From Cannabis sativa (taxonomy: Eukaryota > Streptophyta > Magnoliopsida > Rosales > Cannabaceae), in contig NC_083610.1 of NCBI RefSeq assembly GCF_029168945.1, positions 73,089,580 to 73,153,579 on the forward strand: a stretch of 64,000 nt of DNA, written 5' to 3'. Of this stretch, positions 12,501-25,514 are shown piece after piece; positions within the stretch are counted from its first letter, which is position 1, and every line of letters starts with the position of its first letter. Under the pieces are notes generated by a model. The model saw only the letters and a list, made by a program, of their open reading frames with translations, was not told the DNA's origin and did not search any database. The position numbers and the translations under genes are program-made.

Positions 12501-15500
12501 CACCATCGTTTCATAATTTGCAAGTCAAGTATGGTCGCCACCATTAGGGTGATCCATACCATACAAAACACTTACAAACTACTTATCATGCGAGGTTAAA
12601 CGGTGCGAAATTGCTAATGAACGTTCCTCCATTAGGGAGGATTACTCACTAAAACAAACGCGGTGTAAAACCCACAATGGAGATCGAATGTCTATATAAT
12701 AAAGCTCATTATTTGAAAAGAGTTGTATTTTCTATTGATTCTCCTTATTTATTCTATTTATTTTAAATATATATTTATTTAATTAAAATTTCCAATTTAG
12801 AATGAAAAATTCTAAATATAAATTTTAATTTAATATTTATAAATTTTACTTAGATGGATATGAAAATAACATGAATTATTTCCATCTTAGTAATAATTTC
12901 CAATAAATATTTAGAAAAATATTCAATTTAAGTTGTTACAAAATTAATTTAAATTAATTTACAACTCAAATTTAATTTTCTATAAATATATATTGCATTT
13001 CGAAAAATTAAAAGTATATAAGAATACAATTTTCGAAAAATGCATATTAAAATAAAAAATAAATCTGGAAAAATTATTCTAATTTAATGTTGGCCTAAGT
13101 TAATTAATAAAATTAATTTACAACAAAAAATATAATTTTCCTATTTAATTAAATATATAAGAAAAATTTAAATATTTAAGTATGATGATGAAAATCAACT
13201 TAAATATTAATTTTCTATTTAATTAAATACACTAGAAAAATACTTCAAGCAAAAATATCATCTATCTAGATTTTCCTTTGACTAATTAATTCAATTTCTA
13301 ATAATATACTTTAATTCAATTTATTTTAAATTAATCAATAAATGAAAAAATCATTGATTTAAGTTGGTCCAAAATTAATTAAAATAAATAATTAATTTAC
13401 AACTTAATCTATTTTCAAGATAAAATTCGAAATTCTAGCATTTAAGAAATGCAATTTCGAAAAAAATTGATTAATAAAATAAAGAAAAAAATATATTTTG
13501 AAAATTATTTAAATTTAGTTGAAAAATTAAATTTCAACTAAAAATAATTTTCTATTTAATTAAATGTCATGAAAAAGAAATATTTAAGTATGATGATAAA
13601 AATCAACTTAGATATTTAATTTTCAAATTAATTAAATGTATTAAATTCAAGAAATAAATAATTAAGTGTAGAAGACTTAATTATTAATCTCTAGTTTAAT
13701 ACTAGGAAAAATATACTTAAAGTAAATTGTACCAAAATTAATTAATAAATAATTAATTTCACAATGTATAATATTTCCTATTTAATATTAGAAATAATAA
13801 GTAGTGTCTAGAAATATTATACGAAAATATCTTATTTGACTAAGTATCTTTTACAAAATTTGAAAAAATATCTAATTTAAGTTGACTAGAAAAAATCTAG
13901 AACTTAAATATTTTTCAAATTTAAATTTAATTAAATATCAAAAATTAAGTTGTAACCACTTAATTTGAAAATATTCCATTTTAAGTTAATATTCGAAAAG
14001 ATATTAACTTAAAAAATATCTAAAGAATCTTAATAACCAATGCCTAAAATTCCTCAACTTAATTTTGAAATTTTGAATTCAAAAGATATTGATTTAAGTT
14101 GGTTAGTTGAAGATAACTAAATATCAACTTAAATAGGAATATTTAATGAAAAATTTAAATTAAGTTCCAGAAAGAATCTAGATGGTTATAATTCTATATT
14201 TAATTAAATACAAGAAAATACATATAGTTTAGCTTAGAATAAAAAATAATTCTTTAAACTATATTTTTCTTAAATTAATTTCAAAATAAATGAAATTAAT
14301 TATGTTGCTAATCAATTTTAATTAGGTTAAACTAGTGTAATTAACCTAGTACAGTCATTCAAATCAGGCAAATGGGCCTTCACAATTGGGGTGGTTTGTG
14401 TGAGGGGAGTCTTTGAGTTCGGTATGTCGTACCCACTTATGGCTCCAACTCTGAGGCCCAAAAGAGAGGAATTTAACCTTAATAAGAACAAGCATTATTA
14501 ATTGAATAAGCCGAAAACTAAATGGGCCTAAATAAAATCTATCGGTAATGACTATGACATTTTATTTAGCAACATTAACCATATATGCATCTATAATAAA
14601 ATTAAACACATAGGCTCACACGGGCGCACTTTGGATGGGTCTATCATGTTGCTAGGTCATACACGAGATGAAAGAAGATTGTAAAATTTACTGTTACAAA
14701 TTATTAACTTGACCGAGGGAGCCATCGGATCATTAGATCTGGCAAAAAGTAACCATGGCTATTTGCGATCAAGTAATAATAGGTTTTAAAAACTTACATA
14801 AGCTAAAACACATACTCTACAACGAGTTAGTTGGATAGTTGGATGTAGGATTTATTTAATTTTAAATTAAATATTTAATTTCGAAAATAATTAATTAAAT
14901 AAAAAAAAAATAATTTTTCGAAAAAATTTAAAAAAAATTTGAAAAAATTCGAAATTTTTTTTTTTAAAAAAATTAAAATTTAAAATTAAACCTACAATTT
15001 TTGAAAAATTAGGTTTCAACCAACCTAAATATCATTTCAAAAAAAATTTGCTAACTACTTTTAAATTTTAAATGTTATTTTATAAATAAAAATTAAATAA
15101 AAAATTAGAAAAGATAAATAAATATCTTTTTCAAATTTTAAATTTAATTTAAATAAATAAAATAACAAAATTTAAAAAAAAATTAGCAAAATATCTTATA
15201 TCATTTAAAAATTACATAATTATAAATATCTTATTTTTAAATTTAAAATAAGATAAGATATAATCAAATTTTAAAATAAGATAGATTTTTAAGCAAAAAG
15301 ATAAATACTAATTACATTGAATTCAAATTACATAATATCTTGAATTAATTTAAAAAAAAATTAAATTAATTCAAAATGATAATTAGAATTGAATTAGGAA
15401 TAGTAATAGTATATATACAAAAATACACGAAAAATTGGAAGTTAATTCCATGAAAAAGTATGAAAAATTGAAGAAAAAGGAAAAAATCCGAAACTGTACG

Positions 15501-15811
15501 GACAGTTAAGCGATCATGAGGAAAGCCTCCAATAGGCCGATTTATCGAATCTTCAAAAAATCATAACTAATTCAAATAAAATCCAAATTGAGTTCTGTAA
15601 AAGGCTAACTTGCTTAATTTTTTCCATACTATCCAATAAAAATAATTCCAGAACCGAAATAACAATTATTTTTCACGAAAATTTCACAATCATCAATCAA
15701 TCATCAAATAACACTCAATACAACATGATACCATCCAAAGAACATACAAACAATCGTTTTAAAGTCCAAATTACATGTAAGTAAATCAATTACCATGGCT
15801 CTGAGGCCAGT
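9527..15811 (-). pseudogene. Degraded Copia internal region
   Basis: 9527 to about 12,700 is of medium GC and should hold gag-pol reading leftward. The integrase block is seen at about 11,350-11,170 (GGYEFFVVF, then LRTDRGGE). I could not follow reverse transcriptase or RNase H in any continuous frame. From 12,700 to 14,330 the sequence is extremely AT-rich. From 14,340 to 15,790 it is a non-coding leader ending at the primer-binding site. Many frame breaks may be real decay or sequence error (see findings). Confidence 0.7.
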
Positions 15812-17692
15812 TGTTGGAAATTATTTTACCAGGATCTTAGATCTACTCACAAGTATGTTTATTAACATCTAAATATGAACTTTCTAAAACGATGAAATAA
15901 ACACATATAAAGTTTAAGAAACCTTACATTGGGTGCAGCGGAATATAATGACTCCTTCCGTTCAGATATCTAGCCCTTGATTCCTTTACGTAGCGAGCAT
16001 TATCAATATACGAACACGGATCTCTTTCTACGAATCTTTGATCTTTGAATCTCCTTTACGAGATGATCTTTCTTCACGATCTTCCTCACTATGATTGAGG
16101 TATCACTTGATGTGTGTGGGCACTACTCTAATCACTAAGAGAGGTTCGAAATATTGAGGAAGAAAAGAGAGAGAGAGTGGCGGCTAGAGAAGAGAGTGGA
16201 GGCTCAGGTTTTTCTGATTCAAAAAGTGTGTTTTTCCTGAAGCCTTCACTATCTATTTATAGCATTCCTCTAGGGTTTGATTTGAATTATATGGCATTAA
16301 AATAATGAAAAAAAACATTTAAAAAAGCTACAAAGGTGGCCGACCATACACTTAATGGATTGGGCCTTGGGCTTTGCAATTTTGCAATTTTAACACCTTT
16401 TGTATCGATTTTCTCAAAAATGCCAATTTCCTAATTCAATCATTTAAATGCCAATTCTAACTATTTAATAACTATAAATAATTATTAAATAATATTGTCA
16501 TTTATCATATTTATTAATTGAACCATACAAAGTATCATAATTAACAAATATGCCCTATAACCTCTTTCTTTACAATTTCGCCCTTACTTAGTGAAAATTT
16601 CACAAATAGACATAGTCTAACTTGTGAATTATAATTGATTAATCAAAACCAATTACATGAGTCTTACAAGCAATATTATCTCAACTAGTGGGGGGACCAT
16701 GGGTACATATAGCAGAGCTTCCAATAAGTAGATCAAGAATTTAGCACTAAAATTCACTAACTTATTAATTCTTCGTTGAATCCACGCATAGAACTTAGAA
16801 TTGCACTCTCAGTATATAGAATGCTCTATATGTTCCACCATATAGACACATCATTAGTTATCCATTGTTATAATCCTAATGTGATCAATGATCTCTACAT
16901 ATGAATGATACGCAACGTAAAGGGATTAAATTACGGGTACACCTACAATGTATTTATTCCTTAAAACACTTGACCCCGTATAAATGATATTTCAGCTAAT
17001 GTGAAATGAGTACTCCACCATTTATGTTCGTTTGGTCAAGCTCGAAGGAGATCATCCTTTGCTTACTATTCGCCAGATAGAAGCTATAGATTCCATGTTT
17101 ATGATAGCGCTCCCACTCAATTGCACTACCGTGTTCCCAAAATGTACGTATCACCCTGACCTAAAAGTAGGCTTAACTAACAAATCAAAGAACACGAATA
17201 GCCTTTCAAGATTGAGCCTAATCATATCAGGATTAAGATCATTTGATCTAGGATCAACTAGGCGATATTGACTTGAATAGATATTACGGTAAGTTTTAAT
17301 AAATCTAAGTCAAAGTTCAATATCGGTCCCTTCCGATGCATACTCCATGCATCCAACCTGAGCTTTACTTTAACCAATGCTCTGGAAAGAACATAGTATT
17401 TCTCCAAATACAAGTAAACTCTTATTGTAGATTATCATATCAGTAAAACCCTATGTCTGATAAATCTAGGAAACTTTATTCACATAGTCATGTTTACTTT
17501 CCAATGTGTTGACGACACAATAAACAGGATCAAGTATGTGAAAAGGGTTTCAGATGAATTTATACATTATGTACATATAATCATGAAATAAATCATGTGA
17601 ACCATGCAACATTAAATGTTATTTCTGATCTATATTAATAAGTAAATCTGATTATATTGAAATGAGTTTTATTTAGGGCATAAAACCCAACA
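15812..17692 (-). repeat. Copia 5' LTR
   Basis: 1,881-bp LTR, the 5' LTR on the minus strand. It begins TGTTGGAAATT and ends CCCAACA on the plus strand. The tRNA primer site adjoins it at 15809-15791. It is collinear with 7638-9526 throughout. Confidence 0.88.
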
Positions 17693-18275
17693 AAGAGTAG
17701 GCTCATGAATCATGATTAAGATATTGAGTGAGGGCTTTTGTGAATTGGACTTTAATAAATTGAGCAAAGTGAATTAATATATGTATATATCTACATATAA
17801 AAAATTTGATGTATATATTTGAGTGAGGGCTTTAGCCCACACATGGGCTAAAGTCCCTCCGTCCCTGGTCGTATTGGAGTGTGGTGCTAAAGAACTAAAA
17901 TGGAGAAGGATTATTTGCTTTATTAAATTATGGGTTGTCATAGTCTGTAATAGCCAATAATTGAAGCATATAGTTAATAATAGTATGTCTTGGCCTTTGA
18001 ATTGGAAGTTTAGATTATAATACAAGGGGAAATTTTTTATACTAACTCCTAGGGTGTTTGTGGTGCAGACATGGATGATATAGTTCGAAACTATTTAACT
18101 AAATCGCACTCCAGCGTAGTACGATATTTGCATTTGTAAATAGAAATCAGATAAAATAACTAAATTGGAGAAAACCTTTGATGATTGTGCTTGCTACTTT
18201 CTTTGAAAGCGTGTTTTTGAATCATGTCATATTGCAGTGTGGTGTGTTTTTTGTGTTTGCGAACTAAAATGGAGA

Positions 18276-19530
18276 CCCTCCAATGAATAAATTGTATAAG
18301 AAAAACAATCGTTTAATCGAGATTGTAGCTGCGACAAAAATTAGACGAATATATTGAAAAAACAACGCAAAATATTGTATGCATGATAAAATTAGGGATT
18401 TTTATACAATACCCAAAATCGTATTTTTTACATTACTACGATTTTTTTTTAATATACGTTCATGGATATTTTTTTATATTTTTCTTTTCACTTTGCAACA
18501 ACATAGTATAATATAGTAGTAACGTTAAAATAACGTCAAAATAAATGTTCATAGTTTGTAAAACAAAGTTTACGTTCATAAAAATATTAATTCAACTATA
18601 AATCTGTATTTTTTGGGAGGTATTTTTTTGTCATTCTTTATATTTATTTGAGAAAAGGAAAAAAAACATGAGCAAATAAAATTTTAAAATATACACATAA
18701 AGATGCTGTGTGGTGCGTTTGAACTACACTTGTAAACTTTTAAATCAACATCACACTTCACCACACAATTAGGAAGAGAATAAGCATGGTTGGGTGATTT
18801 ATAGGGTTGTCGATTCGTGTTATCATATCGTATTCATGTTCATATGTTTATGACACGATATTTTTATGGTAAACACAAACACGATGTAATTATAAATCAA
18901 ATCGTGTCTAGATCCTAAACACGAGTGTGACAATTTTTTGAAAAGTCACGATACGTTGATAACATATTTAATAAATCTCGTTGTGTGACACAACCTGACA
19001 CTGATACGTTTAACACATGTTAAAATAAAATACGAAATTGATACAATTAACATACAAAAATATTTACACTTAAGATTCATAGTATTAATCTTTTTATAAA
19101 GAGAATGAGAAGAAAAAAAAACTTTTTAAGAGATTTTTGTTATAATCGTGTATAATCATGTTATTTTCGGATAAGCGTCTTAACACGATTGTAACATCTT
19201 AAAAGTTAACACTTCTATTTTAACTTCAAAAACCATTTTCTAATTGCCTTAGGCCTCTAAAGCTTTGATAGTTGATGCAGAATTGTTATACAAAATAAAA
19301 CTAAAAAACTTTGGGAAACATGTCTCAAAATTAAAAATGATAATCATCGCAATGTACTGGAAAACAAGTCTCAAAATTAACATCACTCAAATACAAATCG
19401 ACGAATCGACGTAAAAATACATGTGAACAAGAGAAACCAAGCACAACACAAGGCTGGGGTTTTCTATATATATAAGTGGCCAAATAGGCAAAAAGAATAT
19501 GACAACACAAGACGAGAGATAAAAAATTAT
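18276..19530. other. Intergenic with a probable MITE at about 18802-19220
   Basis: No gene. From 18802 the sequence opens TAGGGTTGTCGATTCGTG and is full of ACACGATA/GTGTTAT motifs, resembling the repeat at 47743-48057 and 51629-51668, so both are probably one MITE family. The rest is AT-rich, ending in the likely 3' UTR of the epsin gene on the minus strand. Confidence 0.45.
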
Positions 19531-22500
19531 TTACTTTTGGAAACCGCCGTACTGATACTGTTGACCACTGAGGCTCGAAAAAAAGTCATCAGCTCCTATT
19601 GCCTGCGAAGATGAAATCCCAGATCGTCCAGACCCTGAACCCATAGCTTTGCCCATGTTATATGAAGTTGAGGGTCCTTTGTTAATTTCATCGAATCCAT
19701 CACCTAATCCACCCACGACACCGACGTCCACGAGAGATACTTTTTTGGCTGCAAATGCATTCATAGAACAGAAGAATTACACTCTCCCATGTAAAAGCAA
19801 GCATCTATGTAATAAAATGAATGCAGAAACTTGAACTTTTTGTTTCATTTGTCTAATAAGGGAGGCCTCCAAATTTCCATCATCATTCCGATTAATGCCA
19901 TTTTAAGACAAAAACCCAGTACACATGTTGATTTAGTTTGGAGGGACAGAAGGGATAAGGAAAGGAAAAGTGACACAATAAGTAGGAAAAGGTAAAACTT
20001 ACGAGCAGATATATTAAGATCAATTAAACCGCGGCTTAGTGAGTCTGCCCAAATTCCAGATTTCACTTGGAAATTATTCTTCTTGGCTGATGACTGTGAG
20101 TCCAATGAAAGATTTCCACTCAACTGACTTTGACTGCTGTTATTGACAAAATTTTGGGAAGGTTCCGACGGTGCTGAATCAGAATGAGAGGTGAATGCAC
20201 CAAAAGGATCAGAATCATCAAAATTGTTAAGAGGAACTGCAGCAAAAGGATCCACAATGTTTGATTTTGTTGGGGCAGCATTAGTGGACTTAGTTTCTGG
20301 CTGAGGAACTGTGTCAAAGGCTGCAAAATTCTCCACTGTGGAAGAAGCTGAAGAAGACATGGTTGGTTGTGCCCCAAAAAGATCAACATCGATCTGTACC
20401 ATAATGAAACTAGTTCATTAGAGCAGAAATGGAAATTTAAACATCAAATAATATTAAAAAAATAAACAGAAAAATAATAATAGCACAAGCTTCTTAAAAA
20501 GATTAGCTACACTGCATTTTGATCAAATCATGGCTAAACTAAAACAATTCGCAGTGAATAGTCTATAGAGGACTCATTTCCATTGTGCACCATCCCTGAA
20601 ATAAAGCTAAATACAAACAATAATTTTGGACAGGAGGATCCTAAATAATGCCACGTGAAATATCAAGTAAATTCTTAAAAGCAATATGCAATGGTAAAAG
20701 CCAGAAATATACATTTCAAAACCTTGGACTCACCTTAGTTTGAGAAGTTGTTCCAGTTTCAGCCTGAATTGGGGCTGATACAAAGGTTGCATCAGCAAAC
20801 AGATCAACCTAACCAAAATGATACAATATTAAAGACCCAGCTAATTGCCAACAATCAATTTCAAATGAAAAATCATAAGGAGCCAGCAACTGCATTTCTG
20901 AAAGGAGAAAACCAAATATTCTCACCTCAGTTTGAGAACTTGCTTTAGTTGGTGCTGAGACAAAAGTTGCATCAGCAAACATATCAACCTCCGATGAACT
21001 GCTATGCATAGCAGAATTTTCTGATGGAGCAGCTGTAGGAGCATCTATGAGGTCTCCCATCAAACTGTCCCCAAACAGATCCGCCTGGTTAGAGCTTCCA
21101 GCAGACTCTGTAAAATTATATATATAATGAATTACCATCAACAGGAAGAAAAAAAAACTTAATAGGAATAAAACATTAGTGTCAACTTTAATATGAATAA
21201 CATAATCACTCAGATATTTAAAACATTCTACACAATCGGAAACAGTCACTACATCAGTGTAAACATATCAATAGTTATTTAAACATCTTGGCGTAAACAA
21301 AATTTATTGACTTAATATGACAAGATATAAAACGTAATTACCGCAGGGCATAAATAAATATTTAACTGCCAATTAATTAAAATTAAGTTTAATACCATAT
21401 AGGAATATAAACAAAATTTTGCAAAGTGCTCTACAACACTATTGGATACAACACCATGTAGGTAAGAAATTCTTAGTAGTCTAATCTAATAATAGAAAAG
21501 GAAATATGTATCAACTGAGAAGGGTGTTAGTATAACCAAATGAATGTTCTCAATACAATGGTTCCATGAACAAAAACCATAAAGCAACCAAGACCACTAT
21601 CAGTGAATCATAATATCCACAAAAGAGGCCATGCCACATAACATAACCTTCACAAATGTGTGCAACAATCCTATTTATTACGCGTCCATTATCAATGAGG
21701 GACAGTCTACAACAAGTGTTATTTCCTGTACTAATTTGAATTAAAATTGTATCTCTTGGACTAGACTACTTACTTGTAGTGGAAGTCCCACGTGGATCAA
21801 AGTCATCAAAATCATCCTCAGCATTGCTTGAAGGCTGGCTTGAGCTTTTTTTTGCAGGAATTGAACTGTGCTTATCAAAATAATTGATTTAGTGTCTGAC
21901 ATTATTTTAATCTTTACTGCTAGAAAAACATTTTAAAAATGGTGAAATGTAAAAGTAAACAGACAGTATGTTGTGTGAGCAACATGTGTGGCTGTAGTGA
22001 TAGAAGGAAATCAGAAAAGGGAAAAGAAATACAAATATCTGCTATGAAAACCAAACAATAATATCATGAGACTCAAGAGGTAAGCCTGAATAAAGATGTT
22101 ACTTTGGTAGCATTTTGATGTTCATCAATGTAATTAGCATGCAAACCCAAACAACCGCTGGAGTCATAAACTAATGAAGCAAAAAGACCATGACACCAAG
22201 ATACATTGACTAAAAAACATTTTAATAATCATGCCAAAAGAAATATTATTCATCAAAAGATTGCCTATTCTTCGGTGCCAGTATTACAAATGAGACATGT
22301 AAAACTAGAATATGGAGCTTGCAGCCACTAATTTCCTGTCAAAATACATTTTGAGTTGAAATTCTTACTTCAAGTCCCACTTATTAGTAAGGAAAACTCA
22401 GAAATTAAAACATCTATTACCATCAGTAACGAAAGCTATACCTGCCATATTCTTTTGAACCCTTCTTCAAGGTGCTTCCTTGTTTCTCAGTAGTAGACCC

Positions 22501-23868
22501 ACGGCGTGTCCTACTATAAGTATCCTTATCATACTTTTCTTCTTCATACTGATCTTTGTCTCTATAGCTATCCTTGAACTTATCTCCGCTAAGACCTCCA
22601 TAGCGGTCACTACTTTGGTAGCTGCCACTACCGTAAGAAGTTGAACTTGACTTGTAAGATATTCCAGTAGATGAAAGGCCAATGAACCTAATAACAGCAG
22701 TTAGTCAACAACTGAAATAAATACAAATAGATTTTATACAAATTGAAGCAAAGCCATATAATTCTCCTTTCTTACTTGTCACGGTTTGCAGCAGCTTTGT
22801 TTCTAACTTCTTGTATTTTATCTTTATTATTCAAAAGGCCAACGATGGTTTCTGCCTTCTTTCTGACATTTATTCCTGAATCCTTCCCATTTGGCTCAAC
22901 ATATTCGAAACTTGATAATGACTTCACCAATTAAAGTGCAAAATAAGAGAATGAAGTAAATAAAACAACAAACATACTTTTCAAATATCTTAGAAAATAT
23001 CACTCACCGAAATTTGAAAAGTGTGCTCAATAATGTCATCAACAGCGCGTTCAGAACCATGTGCTACCAAATACTCGATCACAGTTAACGCCTAATACAA
23101 AACAATGATTTTTAAGACATTGAAAGCATGAAAAGGCTCAGTGCTTAACTAGATTTTCCACACACAACTAAAACTCTAACTTTCTGTTTCATGTTCTATT
23201 AATAATGTAATAACAAATACAGTCACCTTATAGACATAGCGCCAATCTTTGCCAGTTTCAGCTAATCTTGTCCACAACACATTCATAACCATCTGACACT
23301 CCGCACTGGAACATCAAAGCTCATTCAAATTTAGACCATGATAAGAGTGTGAGCTTCCCTTTCTCAAAAACACAGTAATAGTACAGAGATTTCATATTAA
23401 AAAATTCAATAAAAAATAATGGAAACACATACAACTTCTTAGTTGCTTGCGCAATCTCAGCTAGTGCAGAGCCATGAGGACCCCAAGGTTCATTGTCCGT
23501 TGCATCCAATACCTGTATCAATAATTAGAATATTACCTAAACCAAACAAAAAAGATCATAAACCAATCCAAAAGAAAAATAAAAGCAGTAAATACCACTG
23601 TTAAACTATAATCTATGAATATTCGATTGTATTTTACTGAATTACCTTCTGTTCAATCTCCGGAACCTTCAAGACCTTCAAATTAACTTCCCTCTTTCTG
23701 CAAATTTCAAAATTAATCAAATTTAATTCAACTCAGATTCTAACATTGGGAGAAATTAAAAAGAACATCGGGAATAATAAAAATAAAATAATTGCAAAAA
23801 TCGGAAAGGTGAGAAGAGAAAGCTGACATTTCGCGAACTGTCTGGTCAAAAACCTTCATGAAATCCAT
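19531..23868 (-). CDS. EPSIN1: Clathrin interactor EPSIN1-like (ENTH domain)
   Basis: Twelve coding exons on minus: 23868-23828, 23697-23646, 23512-23436, 23305-23227, 23091-23008, 22921-22776, 22687-22442, 21865-21774, 21107-20926, 20808-20734, 20393-20003, 19748-19531. Phases close to give 560 aa, the length of Arabidopsis EPSIN1. Residues 1-150 form the ENTH domain ([41 protein letters not shown]), which binds phosphoinositides. A charged Tyr/Arg/Ser linker follows. The C-terminal half is disordered, with repeated VD(L/M)[10 protein letters not shown] units and DPF motifs (DPFAAV, DPFGAF) for clathrin adaptors. The family acts in vacuolar cargo sorting and endocytosis. A 5' UTR exon ends at 24003 and is joined over a short intron to 23876. 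Confidence 0.93.
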
Positions 23869-24156
23869 TGTTGGATCTGCAAAATTGAGAAAATGTGTGT
23901 TCAAATCGAAACAATTGTGCCGGATCTGAGCACAGATTTCTTTTGAAGTAAAAAAAAAAAATCTTAAGAGGTAGATTTAGAGGGAGAGGACTCAGATCTT
24001 ACGGTGTGGATTGCGAAAGGAAGATGTGACAGATGTAGCCCGGTGATATGCTCCTCAGTCAGTAGATGCACATTTCTCATCTCTAAGACATCGTTGTTTA
24101 ATGGTTTTTTAAAAATTAACAACCTTAAATTAATTTTAAATATTTAAATTTAGATT

Positions 24157-24260
24157 GGGAAATTTCATTATTTGCCCTTAATAATATAACCTATATCAAA
24201 ATTTATACCCTTTTATAATTTGTACAAATTTATTCCTCTAATTTTAAAAGATTCCTAAAA
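24157..24260 (+). repeat. MULE left terminal inverted repeat
   Basis: About 100 bp, pairing with 33000-33108 inverted. Shared blocks include ATATCAAAATTTATACCCTT and AATTTGTACAAATTTA. Confidence 0.88.
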
Positions 24261-24365
24261 TACCCCCTAAATTAAACTTTCCCTCTCTCAGACGTTCCCT
24301 CTCTCTTTCTGACGCTCCCTCTCTCTCTCTCTTCACGATCACGAACCCACAACCCACAAACCAGA

Positions 24366-24502
<137 letters not shown>

Positions 24503-24903
24503 CTCCTCACGAGCACGAACCCACAACCCACAACCCCTCACGAACCCACAACCCGCTCCCAGACTCACGAACCCACGAAACCCACGAACCCACGAACCTA
24601 CCAACCCAAGAACCCACGAACCCCACGAAAGTCAAGGCGACCGACGACGACGAAGAGGACGAACACCCACGGCGGCCCACGGCGATCCACGACCACGACG
24701 ACGAAGCACTGAACCACTGAACCACTGAACCACGAAAAGGTAAGTTTTTTTCTGTTTAAATTTTAGAAATTTCAATGCGAATTTGTGTATGTGCTTCAGA
24801 TTTTGTGTGTTTTAGATTGTATATGCGAATCTAGATGTCAATACTTGCATGTTGTATATGTTGGATATGTTTCAATGGTATTTTGTGTGTTTTTACATAG
24901 TTA

Positions 24904-25463
24904 TCGATGAAATGTCGATAGGATATCGATGGTTTACCTTTGTTTGATGTTATGTAGTTTTGCCCTAGAATGTCGACAATTTGTCGACTGTATGTCGATA
25001 GTTTGTCGATAATAAGTTGCAGTTCATTCTTTTGGTAGTTCACTGTTAGAATGTCGACAATTTGTCGACTGTATGTCGATAGTTTGTCGATTATAAATTC
25101 CAGTTGATTCTTTTGGTAGTTTACTGTTAGAATGTCGACAATTTGTCGACTGTATGTCGATAGTTTGTCGATTATAAATTCCAGTTGATTCTTTTGGTAG
25201 TTTATTGTTAGAATGTCGACAATTTGTCGACTGTATGTCGATAGTTTGTCGATTATATGTTGCAGTTGAATCTTTTGGTAGTTTACTGTTAGAATGTCGA
25301 CAATTTGTCGACTGTATGTCGACAAGTTGTCGATGTTGATCGTTTGTCACTGCTTTTATGATAATGTCGATAGCATGTCGATTGTATGTCGACGATTTGT
25401 CGACCAGTATTGAATGTTTGACAATGTCGACAGAATGTCGACATGATGTCGATGTTATGTCGA
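24904..25463 (+). repeat. Left TGTCGAY arrays, 11-bp phased
   Basis: TCGA cores lie at 24904/24915/24926; 24973/24984/24995/25006; then the same set shifted by 81 bp four times (25054, 25135, 25216, 25297 as first sites); then 25367/25378/25389/25400 and 25427/25438/25449/25460. Every step inside an array is 11 bp. Five arrays are embedded in an 81-bp tandem repeat; the last two are free of it yet keep the pitch. The whole tract lies in the predicted first intron (24740-25514) of the ULP1 gene. Confidence 0.95.
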
Positions 25464-25514
25464 CATTTCTTAACTTTTTTGACATTTAAATTTTTTTGGT
25501 CTTTGATTTTTCAG

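Larger units (their letters stand above)
7633..17697 (-). mobile_element. Ty1/Copia LTR retrotransposon, minus orientation
   Basis: Two long direct repeats (7638-9526 and 15812-17692) both start TGTTGGAAATT and end in CA, flanked by the perfect 5-bp target duplication AAGAG (7633-7637, 17693-17697). Inside the right LTR, the minus strand reads TGGCCTCAGAGCCATGGTA (15809-15791), a primer-binding site for initiator Met-tRNA. Next to the left LTR the minus strand shows the polypurine tract AAGTGGGAG. Both place the coding strand on minus. A Copia integrase motif LRTDRGGE is readable at 11195-11172, with a GGYEFFVVF segment nearby, but all frames are broken. The internal region is 6.3 kb. Confidence 0.9.
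7401..17867. mobile_element. Small non-autonomous hAT element, split by a Copia insertion
   Basis: Ends are CAGTGACGAAG (left) and, inverted, CAGGGACGGAG (right), matching at 9 of 11 positions. A perfect 8-bp target duplication GTCGTATT sits at 7393-7400 and 17868-17875, the hallmark of hAT insertion. Once the Copia element and one copy of its target duplication are removed, only about 400 bp remain (7401-7637 and 17698-17867), too short for a transposase, so it needs one in trans. Confidence 0.8.
6554..18275 (+). repeat. Tandem duplication; unit 1 expanded by nested transposons
   Basis: Unit 1 starts at 6554 (GAAGGATATTATTTGCTTTC) and ends near 17904 (AACTAAAATGGAGA). Unit 2 runs 17905-18275, starting GAAGGATTATTTGCTTTA and ending with the same AACTAAAATGGAGA. 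Long shared blocks include TTGAAGCATATAG...TAATAATAGTATGTCTTGG and TGATTGTGCTTGCTACTTTC. Unit 2 lacks the MITE (6771-7285) and the hAT element (7401-17867), so these came in after the duplication, or were never in unit 2. The two unit copies serve as filled and empty sites for both insertions. Confidence 0.8.

Noticed and set aside
17032..17271. 79-codon frame in the Copia LTR.
   Set aside because: It lies wholly in the LTR, and the matching part of the other LTR is not open.
24969..25340. Regular repeats that look like a CRISPR array.
   Set aside because: Spacers are also repeated (81-bp tandem), no cas genes, and the host is a plant.
24831..25485. Two long overlapping minus-strand frames (164 and 153 codons) with repeated peptides.
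   Set aside because: They arise because the 81-bp repeat is a multiple of three and lacks stops in some frames; the conserved feature is the 11-bp DNA pitch, not a peptide.
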